Part shown: piece after piece, positions 34,269 through 42,263 of the stretch
How the letters are laid out: each line of letters begins with the position of its first letter
How positions within the stretch are numbered: the first letter of the stretch is position 1
Source: JAMQKA01 sp043951865
GTDB taxonomy: Bacteria > Bacteroidota > Rhodothermia > Balneolales > Balneolaceae
Reading direction: 5' to 3'
DNA length: 50,191 bases
Assembly (NCBI RefSeq): GCF_043951865.1
Contig: NZ_JBINJF010000030.1
Location: forward strand, 1 to 50,191
Notes under the pieces: model-generated
Seen by the model: only the letters and a program-made list of their open reading frames with translations
Database searches by the model: none
What the model was told of the DNA's origin: nothing
Position numbers and translations under genes: made by a program

Positions 34269-35681
34269 TTATCGGGTTTGCTGTGCTATTTGTTCTGGGA
34301 CCGGAATTTTGTATTCGATATACACTTCATCGCGCAAGTCGTTGATCCATTCGCGCATCATCCGGTACTGTTTCTCCTGCAGGGCGATGTTTTTAATCTG
34401 TTCATAATCTTGTTCCAGGTTGGCTACGTGTTCCGGCACGCGCCGGTCGAGACGGACAATCCGGTAGGCGGTTCGAGCATTGTTGCCACTCCCGGTGTTG
34501 AACTGCTTCGGCTCCGATATCTGTCCCTCCTCGTCGAGCAGCAGCACAATTCGGTACATCGCCGGGTCGAGCTGCGAGAGCGGTATCAGCCGATTGCCGG
34601 TTTGAGGATCCAGCATGCGTCCCCCTTGGGGGGCGGTTTGGGGATCGTCGGAGTGCTTGCGCGCCATCTCCGCAAAGGTAATGTCCGGATTCGTGAGTAC
34701 GCTGTCTCGTATTGCGTTCAGCGTATTGACAGCCGCCTGCGTATCATAGCTCTCCTCGTCTATGCTGATCAAAATATGGTTGGTGTCAATCTGGTCGCCA
34801 CTGCGCTTGTTGAGCCGGATCACGTGAAATCCGAACGAGGTTTCCACCACTTCGGAGATTTCACCTGGTTGCAGGGCCGAGGCGGCGGCCGAGTAGGCTG
34901 ACACAAGGTCGTTAAGGGGCATCATCGGCAGTTTTCCGCCGTTGGAGGCCGAGGGACCATCGCTGTGGCGACGCGCCAGTTCTTCAATACTTTTGCCGTG
35001 GTTCAAGACCGAGTCGCGCAGCTGTTCGGCCAGCTGGCGGGCGGCCTGCTTGGCATCATCCAGCGGAGGAGGAATTTTTACGATCTGGGAAAGAGCGACC
35101 TGTTCCGGAATCGTGGGGAGAGAGTCCTGCGGGATACGTTCGAAATACTGTTTTACCTCGGGCCGGGTAATATCCACTTCCTGCATCTTTTGCTGCCGGT
35201 ATTTCTGGACGATCATCTCCTCGCGGTAGTCCTGGCGCAGGTCCGCCCGCAACTGTACAATACTTTTTCCCATCTGTTGCTCAACGGCGGCTTCGCTGCC
35301 CAGCTGTTGAACCACGCGGTCGATCCGCTGATTAATATTTTGATCCACCTGCTCATCAGTAATGGTTACGGAGTCTTCTCGGGCCTTGTCGAGGAGCACG
35401 TAACGCTCTACTATGTTTTCCAGCACCGAAAACCAGAGCTCCTCACTGAATTCCACTTCACGCTCCTGCGACTGCCGACGAAGCTGCAGCATGTAGTCGG
35501 CTACCTGCTGGTCAACCTCCGACTTGAGGATCGCGTGATTATTAACCACCGCAACAATACGGTCCAGGTTTTTTGAGGAGTCATTATTCAAATTTTGCTG
35601 GGCCGTTGCCGCAGATGTTAAAAAGAGGCAACCGGCAATAGCTGAAAAAATGAAGAAAATATGGCGGGAAAAATTATTCAT
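34269..35681 (-). CDS. surA: SurA-like periplasmic chaperone with two parvulin domains
   Basis: This 470-residue exported protein has a signal peptide (about 1-27), a SurA N-terminal helical domain (about 38-165) and two parvulin PPIase domains (about 175-285 with EELARRHSDGPSASNGGKLP, and about 290-420 with NHILIS and EMARKHSDDPQTAPQGGRM). A C-terminal helix packs back on the N-domain. SurA escorts outer-membrane proteins to the BAM complex; bamD lies elsewhere in this window. Its start overlaps the end of the upstream PPIase-like gene by 8 bp, which implies translational coupling. Confidence 0.9.
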   Translation of the reverse strand: MNNFSRHIFFIFSAIAGCLFLTSAATAQQNLNNDSSKNLDRIVAVVNNHAILKSEVDQQVADYMLQLRRQSQEREVEFSEELWFSVLENIVERYVLLDKAREDSVTITDEQVDQNINQRIDRVVQQLGSEAAVEQQMGKSIVQLRADLRQDYREEMIVQKYRQQKMQEVDITRPEVKQYFERIPQDSLPTIPEQVALSQIVKIPPPLDDAKQAARQLAEQLRDSVLNHGKSIEELARRHSDGPSASNGGKLPMMPLNDLVSAYSAAASALQPGEISEVVETSFGFHVIRLNKRSGDQIDTNHILISIDEESYDTQAAVNTLNAIRDSVLTNPDITFAEMARKHSDDPQTAPQGGRMLDPQTGNRLIPLSQLDPAMYRIVLLLDEEGQISEPKQFNTGSGNNARTAYRIVRLDRRVPEHVANLEQDYEQIKNIALQEKQYRMMREWINDLRDEVYIEYKIPVPEQIAQQTR

Positions 35682-36603
35682 TGGATTCTGAGGATAAAAG
35701 CGTGTCGGGTTCAGTTGTTTCTGCGTTTATATTGGATTCTAAAACGTTGTACCGTTCAATTTCATTATTCGACTGCGCGTTAAGATAAAGATTCTTTACA
35801 TAGGAATTGAAATGTCGTCTTCGTTTCTCAATACGCAGCCATTCCTTGATCTGATCCATCAGCCAGTCGAGGTCGGGATGGCCACCCGCCGGTCGTGTTT
35901 CCATGAGCTGGATAAAGTGATAATCCCCATTTACACGACGTATGGGGGATATTTCAGTGATACCAATGCGCTGGAGCAGCGTATTCATCACGGTGTTGTC
36001 GGCAAGGGCCATGGAGATCGGCCAAAATTTTTCTGACTCCTGGATGCGCGCCTCTCCATTTTTGGAATATGTTCGGGCCACTTCCGGCCATTCTATGCCG
36101 CGCATCAGGTCGTCTTTTGCGGATTGTGCGTCCTGATGGGTATTGGTAACAACATGGCGGAACCGGACATACCGTTCATCGAGCACCAGCTGGTCTTTGT
36201 ACTGTTGATAGTAGTTTCGGGCTTCCTCATCGGTAATTTCCAGGTCCTGTTCGTGTTCAGCCATTACATAGTCCTTTAGTCCCTGCACCAGTACCTCTTC
36301 CCGGAGGCGTTCAAGCCGGTTGCGGATCTCCCTGTTCTCGTTGACTCCCAGTCGCTGCGCCTCCTGCAGAATAACCTGCCGGCGAATCCAGTCCTCCCTG
36401 TAGCGATGCAGGGCCGAAAGGCTGTCCTCTTTTAACAGGAATTCCGGGGCCCGCTCCGCTGCTTCATCAATTGTGAGTACTGTATTTCCAACCCGGGCCA
36501 GCTGACCTTCACTCGAGGTTTGTACCCGTTGCTGGCAGCCCGCCAGTAAAACGGGAATGAGTATCGTCAACAGAAACACATAATTGTTTGTCACCTTCAA
36601 CAT
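35674..36603 (-). CDS. SurA/PpiC-like lipoprotein
   Basis: This 309-residue protein has a lipoprotein signal ending in LLAGC. A SurA-type N-terminal chaperone region follows (about 25-130, with REDWIRRQVILQEAQRLGV), then a parvulin-like domain (about 145-245) that lacks the usual H-I-L-(I/V) start and the GGxLG motif, so catalysis is doubtful. The helical C-terminus is Asn/Glu-rich. It overlaps the SurA-like gene by 8 bp. Probably both act in outer-membrane protein folding, this one tethered to a membrane and perhaps only as a chaperone. Confidence 0.8.
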   Translation of the reverse strand: MLKVTNNYVFLLTILIPVLLAGCQQRVQTSSEGQLARVGNTVLTIDEAAERAPEFLLKEDSLSALHRYREDWIRRQVILQEAQRLGVNENREIRNRLERLREEVLVQGLKDYVMAEHEQDLEITDEEARNYYQQYKDQLVLDERYVRFRHVVTNTHQDAQSAKDDLMRGIEWPEVARTYSKNGEARIQESEKFWPISMALADNTVMNTLLQRIGITEISPIRRVNGDYHFIQLMETRPAGGHPDLDWLMDQIKEWLRIEKRRRHFNSYVKNLYLNAQSNNEIERYNVLESNINAETTEPDTLLSSESNE

Positions 36604-36618
36604 AAACAGTAATTTAAT

Positions 36619-37953
36619 TTAGTAGAGCATTCCTGCAATGGTGGCTGTCATCAGGTTTGCCATGCTGCCAGCGACGACCGCCTTGATGCCAAAACGTGCA
36701 AGATCTGATTTTCGGTTGGGTGCCAGTCCCCCGATGCCGCCGATCTGTATCGCAATAGAAGAAAAATTTGCGAATCCACAAAGAGCAAATGTGGCCATGG
36801 TCGTGGTTTTCTGTGTGAGTGATGCCGTTTCGACCAGCTCGGCGAGCTGGGTATACGCTACAAATTCATTCAGTACAATTTTGGTCCCCAGCAGTGATCC
36901 CATATTTACCGCATCGGCCCACGGGACCCCGACAATATATGCTACCGGGGAAATCAGCCATCCCAGGATTGTTTCAATACGCAGGGCGCCGCCGGGTATC
37001 ATGCTGTTGATGCCGGTGAGCTGCCCGATCTCCTCCAGGAAGTAATTCCCCATAGCAAGTAACGCGATGAACGCCAATAACATTGCCCCCACGTTGCCTG
37101 CCAGTTTGAGTCCGGTAGCGGCCCCGCTCGCCGCCGCATCAATGCCGTTGGCATCAGGTCGTTCAATATCCATTTTTACCTCGCCGCTGGTTTCGGGTTC
37201 GCCGGTTTCCGGGTATAAAATTTTGGCGATGACCAGGGCAGCGGGGGCAGCCATAAGGCTGGCACCCAGTAGCTGTTCTGCGAACATCAGGCGGCCGACA
37301 TCCAGTGCCACTCCCTGGGCCTGGGCGTAGGAGTCCCCCAGCATCTGGACGTAGGCGGCCATCACTCCGCCGGCGATGGTGGCCATGCCCCCCGTCATTA
37401 CCGCCAGCAGCTCAGACTGGGTCATCCGCGAGATAAACGGTTTGACCACCAGCGGCGCTTCGGTCTGTCCCACAAATATGTTGGATACGACAGAAAGTGA
37501 TTCTGCCCCCGATGTGCCCATCAATTTCTGCATGCCTTTGGCCATATATTCAACCAGCCGCTGTAAAATCCCGTAGTGGTAAAGAACCGCCGTAAGGGAA
37601 GCGAAGAATACGATGGTCGGCAGCACCTGGAAGGCAAAAAAGTTGCCCAGGCTTCCCTCCGTGCCGGGGCTTTTGGCCAGGTCACCGAAAATAAATATGG
37701 CTCCCTCGGTAGTAAAATCCAGGACGATGACAAAAAACGAGGAGAGCCAGCTAAAAAATGCCTTGGGCCACCCGAGAGGAGACCATGCCGAGGCGAGGGC
37801 GTCTCCTTTCAAAATAAAAACAGCCAGTAAAAACTGAATGCCGAGTCCCGTGCCCACCAGGCGCCAGTTCACCCGCCTTCGATTATTGCTGGCGGCCCAG
37901 GCCAGCACAATGATCGCCGCCATGCCAATGATGCCTCGGAGGATGTCACTCAT
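36619..37953 (-). CDS. Concentrative nucleoside transporter (NupC family)
   Basis: This 444-residue inner-membrane transporter of the CNT family imports nucleosides with H+ or Na+. About ten hydrophobic segments are visible. Family motifs include SNIFVGQTEAPLVVKPFI, GGMATIAGGVMAAY and the C-terminal GFANFSSIAIQIGGIG. Start ATG 37953 gives the usual N-terminus MSDILRGIIGMAAI and overlaps the tdk stop by 8 bp; the longer reading from 38082 runs through the tdk coding region. Coupling with a thymidine kinase gene suggests nucleoside salvage. Confidence 0.93.
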   Translation of the reverse strand: MSDILRGIIGMAAIIVLAWAASNNRRRVNWRLVGTGLGIQFLLAVFILKGDALASAWSPLGWPKAFFSWLSSFFVIVLDFTTEGAIFIFGDLAKSPGTEGSLGNFFAFQVLPTIVFFASLTAVLYHYGILQRLVEYMAKGMQKLMGTSGAESLSVVSNIFVGQTEAPLVVKPFISRMTQSELLAVMTGGMATIAGGVMAAYVQMLGDSYAQAQGVALDVGRLMFAEQLLGASLMAAPAALVIAKILYPETGEPETSGEVKMDIERPDANGIDAAASGAATGLKLAGNVGAMLLAFIALLAMGNYFLEEIGQLTGINSMIPGGALRIETILGWLISPVAYIVGVPWADAVNMGSLLGTKIVLNEFVAYTQLAELVETASLTQKTTTMATFALCGFANFSSIAIQIGGIGGLAPNRKSDLARFGIKAVVAGSMANLMTATIAGMLY

Positions 37954-38611
37954 CTGAATCAGCGTTTTTCTGAGATTCGGTTTCATTCCGGGTTCTCTCA
38001 GCCTCGGTTTTAAGGGGTTGTATCGGCTTTCCCCGCCGTTTGTCAACGGGCGGACGAAAACAATGCCGGGCGCGCGGCTCATACGCCTCCGACTCTCCGA
38101 CCAGCATGCGATCTTTATTTTCCACGATTCGTTGGGAATAGTGGGCCATTACGCCGCTTTCTGAGCAGACGGCGTGCAGTTTCGTTACATATTCAGCGAT
38201 CGCCAGCAGCTGGGGCATTGGCTCGAACGGGTTGCCTTCATAATCCATGTCGAGCCCGGCAACGATGACCCGCTTGCCATCATTGGCCAGTGACTTGGCA
38301 ACCTGGATGATCCTGTTGTCAAAAAACTGGGCTTCATCAACACAGATGACATCCGATTCTCCGGTCAGCAGCACCATCTGGTCGGCCGTATCTACCACCA
38401 GTCCGGGCAGGGCAGACTCATCATGCGAGACAATCTCTTTGTCGCTGTAACGGTTGTCGACGGCCGGCTTTACGATGACCACCCGCTGGCCCGCAATGTG
38501 TGCTCGTTTGGCTCTGCGGATAAGCTCCTCGGTCTTTCCACTGAACATTCCCCCGCAAATCACTTCAATCCAGCCGACATTGCTGGGAATTATGGATGGT
38601 TCGTAAAGCAT
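37946..38611 (-). CDS. tdk: Thymidine kinase
   Basis: This 221-residue TK1-type enzyme phosphorylates imported thymidine. The P-loop is GGMFSGKTEEL, Walker B is VICVDEAQFFD, and the lasso region carries YEPRARHCF. In most TK1-like proteins four Cys form a structural zinc site; here the first pair reads C-S-E-S (second Cys replaced by Ser) and the second pair A-R-H-C (first Cys replaced by Ala), so two of four ligands are missing. Start ATG 38611 is chosen because the P-loop then sits about 20 residues in, as usual. It precedes and overlaps the nucleoside transporter. Confidence 0.93.
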   Translation of the reverse strand: MLYEPSIIPSNVGWIEVICGGMFSGKTEELIRRAKRAHIAGQRVVIVKPAVDNRYSDKEIVSHDESALPGLVVDTADQMVLLTGESDVICVDEAQFFDNRIIQVAKSLANDGKRVIVAGLDMDYEGNPFEPMPQLLAIAEYVTKLHAVCSESGVMAHYSQRIVENKDRMLVGESEAYEPRARHCFRPPVDKRRGKPIQPLKTEAERTRNETESQKNADSDE

Positions 38612-38841
38612 CGAACTTGTTGTTGGTTGTTGTAAGGATCGGGATAAAATGTGGCAATTGGCCTTGAATATATCTGTGTGCAGGCTAAAAAGAAAAAATG
38701 AATGCCCGCGGTTTGAGCGGTTAACGGGAGGAACTCCGGGGTTGCCCGCAAACAAAGCGGGAACGGCCAGAGCAGGAAGTTACTGGAGTAGTCCGGTTGA
38801 AATTTCAACCCTGTAAAGTGTAAAAGAGCTTTTATCCTGTT

Positions 38842-38856
38842 GTAACATATTGTTAC
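38842..38856. promoter_or_regulatory. Perfect dyad, possible operator
   Basis: GTAACA (38842-38847) and TGTTAC (38851-38856) are separated by TAT, forming a 15-bp dyad in the tdk-recC divergent region. No regulator is known; the size and symmetry fit a dimeric repressor site. Confidence 0.35.
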
Positions 38857-39009
38857 TTTAGGTTCCTGAATAACACACCTTTTGTAAAATGATTTGAAAA
38901 ACCAGGGATTTTGCCTGAGTTCAAACTCTGAGCGAATTCAAAGCCAAAGATTATATCCTGCAACGTAAGGATATCGGGCTCGTGAAAATACTGACTTGGG
39001 CATCATAAC

Positions 39010-39028
39010 GGTTTTGCAAAGTCCTCTG
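39010..39028 (-). repeat. End-only remnant of the 120-bp repeat before recC
   Basis: GGTTTTGCAAAGTCCTCTG matches the end of the repeat family in reverse orientation. It ends 13 bp before the recC ATG; the remainder of the element is not recognisable upstream. Confidence 0.45.
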
Positions 39029-39041
39029 AAAATAAACATTT

Positions 39042-42000
39042 ATGCTCACATTCTATCGCGGATCTAAACTGGAGCTTCTGGCTGATGAGATGATGGAACT
39101 CTATACTGAAGAGCCGCTCCGGGATCCCCTTGCGCAGGAGATTGTGATTGTTCAAAACCACGGAATGGCACGGTGGCTGTCGACCCGTATGGCCCGCAGC
39201 ACCGGAATTGCGGCCAACCTGAAGTTTGAATTTCCGGCGGAACGCGTATGGAGCCTGTATCGCTGCATGGGGACAGATATTCCCAAAGATCTCCCGTCTG
39301 ACCGCGAGCCGATGACCTGGGCGCTCTACCAGTTGCTCGGGGAGCTGCCAAAGCAGTCGCCATACCTGGCTGTATGGCATTATATGCGCGAAAATAACGG
39401 TGAGTGGAATCCCCTAAAAGCGTGGAAACTGGCAAATCGTATTGGCGACCTGTTTGACCAGTATTTGGTGTACCGCCCCCAGATGCTACTGCAATGGGAG
39501 AAAAATGAACATATTGGCCTTGGCGCCCCGGAAGCCTGGCAGGCCGCACTTTGGCGGGGCCTCAAAAATCGTTGGATGGAGATATTCACGGAACTTGAGT
39601 GGAACCATCGTGCGGAAATTCATGAAACATTTATGAAGCGGATGGAAACCGGGGTTCTGCCTTCAGATTCGCTGCCGGAGCGAATAACCCTATTCGGACT
39701 TTCCAGCCTGCCTGAATCCTCCATTGAACTGTTTGTTACACTCTCGGAGATCGTCGATATTCGGTGGTTTTGGATGAATCCGCTAGTGGAAAATACGCCT
39801 GGCATGCTGAGGGATTCCTGGGGTACTGAGGGAATGGAGTTTTTGGAACTTTTTCAAAAATATTCTACCCGGAATAATATACCTGTGAACGAGGTGGTCA
39901 TAGAAAATGACAGGGGGGAGGGGCCGGTCGTCCCAAAATATCAAACGATGGATCTTTTCGATCAAAAAGGGGGGACTTTTTTCAATTTCGGACAATCGGA
40001 TATCAGTATTCAGATCCACTCCTGCCACAGCCCGCTTCGCGAGATAGAGGTTCTTTATATGAATATACTGGATCTTTTTGAGCAAAATGCCGACCTGGAG
40101 CCCGATGATATCCTGATTCTTTGTCCCGATATCCAGACCTACGCCCCCTTTATCCAGGCGGTATTCGGGACTCCCGGCGACGCACTGCCGAATATTCCGT
40201 ATCACATTGTTGATGACCAGACCGGGACCCGGAAGGAGCTTTTTAACACGTTTTCGAAGCTGCTGAATCTGCTTGAGAGCAGGTTTAAGGTAACGGAAGT
40301 GCTGGACCTGCTTTCGGCCCGGCCGGTCCGCCAGCGGTTTGATATAACGGAAGATGAGCTGGAGCGGATACAGCGCTGGGTGAAGGAGACCAGGGTGCGG
40401 TGGGGGCTCAGCGGCGATGACAAGAAAAAGGCTGACCTTCCGGGAACGGCCCGATTTACCTGGATTTCCGGGCTTGATCGGATGTTGCTGGGCTTTGCTT
40501 CCCGGATGGATGAGGAGATATTTGAGGGCGTATTCCCGTACAATCGGATTGAGAGCAGCGAGGATGCCACGTTGCTGGGAAAATTTTCCCGCTTTCTGAA
40601 TGAGATAAATAATGCTCGAAGTAATACGCGTGAGAAATTGGAGCCCAAAGAGTGGTCAATGCTAATCAATACCTGGATTGAGACATTTTTGCCAGCTGAT
40701 GAGGAGTATTACCGGGCTTTCCAGGGGGTAAAGTCGCTGGTCTCCGGCATGAGGGAGTCGACGGAGCTGGGCGGATACCGGCAAGAGCTGAACTTCAGGG
40801 TAGTCCTGGACTATCTTGAAAATAAATTAACGGGCGAAGCCGCCCGGGGCGGTTATTTCGGGCATGGCGTTATATTCAGCGGGGTGGACCAGATGCGAAA
40901 TATTCCTTCAAGGGTGATCGGGATGATCGGGATGAATAACGAGGCTTTTCCGAGAAACAAGGTTTCCCCCGACTTTGACCTGATTGCTCACAATCCCCAG
41001 AAAGGGGATCGCCTGCAGAGAAATGACGATCGCTATCTTTTCCTTGAGATAATGCGGTCTGCCAGGGAACTATTGTACCTGAGTTACGTGGGCCAGAGCA
41101 ATCGTGACGACTCCAGCCGCCCGCCTTCTGTGATGATAAGCGAACTGCTGGATTACCTGCAGCAGAGGCAGGAGATGAAACGGCGGGAGATTATCACGGA
41201 ACATCCGCTGCAAGCTTTCAGTGACCGTTATTTTGCTGAATCGAGCGATCTTTTTTCCTATTCTCCTACAGCATATAAAGTAAACACTCAGCTTTCCAGC
41301 CGTAAAACCCGGGGGGAAGTCCCCCTGCTCGGGGAGGATAAAAATCTTAATGAAGCTGATGCCACCTTTAAGCAGGTATCGATTCAGGATTTAGCCCGGT
41401 TTTACGCACATCCCGCGCGGTATCTGGCGGAACAGCGGCTGGGTATCCGGTTCCGGGACGAGGAGGTTATTTCAGATGATCGAGAACCTTTCCAGCTGGA
41501 TGGCCTGGAGGGATACAAGCTGGGTAAAGAGCTTCTGATGCGCTGGCTCAACAACAAGGATATCAAGGCATTTGAACCGATTGCCAAGGCGCGCGGCCTG
41601 CTGCCCGAGGGGTGGCCGGGGCACCTGGAATTTGTGGAGAAGGTTGAGGAGGTTTCGGAATTCAGTTTGGCCGCCGGCAGGTTACTTGACAAGCCCAGGC
41701 TTGACCGGGTGGAAGTGAGCCTGGAGTTCGGGGATTTTCACCTGACCGGGGTGCTCGATTCCCTTCATGCCAACTACCAGATTTTTATCCGGTACGGCAG
41801 CCTGCGGCCGAAAGATTTAATTCAGCTGTGGATTTACCACCTGGTGCTGTTGCAGGTAAAGGGCCTTGACCACAGCTACGAGAGCCTGCTGTTGACGAAA
41901 AAGAATGCCAGGCCGGGATTCAATCTCTATGGTGGGGTGGAACACGCCCGGGACCGGCTGGATTCACTGATCCGACGGTACTGGGGAGGCCTGCACCAGA

Positions 42001-42263
42001 AGATGCCGCTGTTTGCAGATTCCTCATTTACCTTTGCCCATGAAATGGTGATCAACGGAAAGGATCACGATGAAGCTATAAGCAAGGCAAAAAAACAGTG
42101 GGAAAACAGCTGGAATCCTGCCCGAAGTGAGAAAGAGGATCCTTATAATAAAATTCTGTTTACAAATCGCTATTCCATTGACTGCCAGGAGTTTAAGGAC
42201 CTTTCTCTCGAAATATGGAAGCCGGCGCTGGAATCACTAAAACAGGAGAATATTTTTGACTGA
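39042..42263 (+). CDS. recC: Exodeoxyribonuclease V gamma subunit RecC
   Basis: This 1073-residue subunit of the RecBCD helicase-nuclease recognises Chi and splits the strands. The family opening motif is clear: HGMARWLSTRMARSTGIAAN, then FEFPAERVWSLYR. The protein continues through a helicase-like fold without Walker motifs, the GVIFSGVDQMRNIPSRVIGMIGMN segment (quoted in part) that matches the RecC motif with MRxxPxRVxxLLGM, and an inactive nuclease-like C-terminal domain. The length is close to that of E. coli RecC. It overlaps recB by 8 bp, so the two are translationally coupled. Confidence 0.92.
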   Translation: MLTFYRGSKLELLADEMMELYTEEPLRDPLAQEIVIVQNHGMARWLSTRMARSTGIAANLKFEFPAERVWSLYRCMGTDIPKDLPSDREPMTWALYQLLGELPKQSPYLAVWHYMRENNGEWNPLKAWKLANRIGDLFDQYLVYRPQMLLQWEKNEHIGLGAPEAWQAALWRGLKNRWMEIFTELEWNHRAEIHETFMKRMETGVLPSDSLPERITLFGLSSLPESSIELFVTLSEIVDIRWFWMNPLVENTPGMLRDSWGTEGMEFLELFQKYSTRNNIPVNEVVIENDRGEGPVVPKYQTMDLFDQKGGTFFNFGQSDISIQIHSCHSPLREIEVLYMNILDLFEQNADLEPDDILILCPDIQTYAPFIQAVFGTPGDALPNIPYHIVDDQTGTRKELFNTFSKLLNLLESRFKVTEVLDLLSARPVRQRFDITEDELERIQRWVKETRVRWGLSGDDKKKADLPGTARFTWISGLDRMLLGFASRMDEEIFEGVFPYNRIESSEDATLLGKFSRFLNEINNARSNTREKLEPKEWSMLINTWIETFLPADEEYYRAFQGVKSLVSGMRESTELGGYRQELNFRVVLDYLENKLTGEAARGGYFGHGVIFSGVDQMRNIPSRVIGMIGMNNEAFPRNKVSPDFDLIAHNPQKGDRLQRNDDRYLFLEIMRSARELLYLSYVGQSNRDDSSRPPSVMISELLDYLQQRQEMKRREIITEHPLQAFSDRYFAESSDLFSYSPTAYKVNTQLSSRKTRGEVPLLGEDKNLNEADATFKQVSIQDLARFYAHPARYLAEQRLGIRFRDEEVISDDREPFQLDGLEGYKLGKELLMRWLNNKDIKAFEPIAKARGLLPEGWPGHLEFVEKVEEVSEFSLAAGRLLDKPRLDRVEVSLEFGDFHLTGVLDSLHANYQIFIRYGSLRPKDLIQLWIYHLVLLQVKGLDHSYESLLLTKKNARPGFNLYGGVEHARDRLDSLIRRYWGGLHQKMPLFADSSFTFAHEMVINGKDHDEAISKAKKQWENSWNPARSEKEDPYNKILFTNRYSIDCQEFKDLSLEIWKPALESLKQENIFD

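Larger units (their letters stand above)
38612..39041. other. Divergent intergenic region between tdk and recC
   Basis: No gene is supported in these 430 bp. They hold GTAACA-TAT-TGTTAC (38842-38856), a perfect 6-bp dyad that could be an operator or hairpin, a TAAAAG-AG-CTTTTA dyad at 38821-38834, and an end-only remnant of the 120-bp repeat (39010-39028) just before recC. Promoters for both flanking operons should lie here. Confidence 0.45.
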
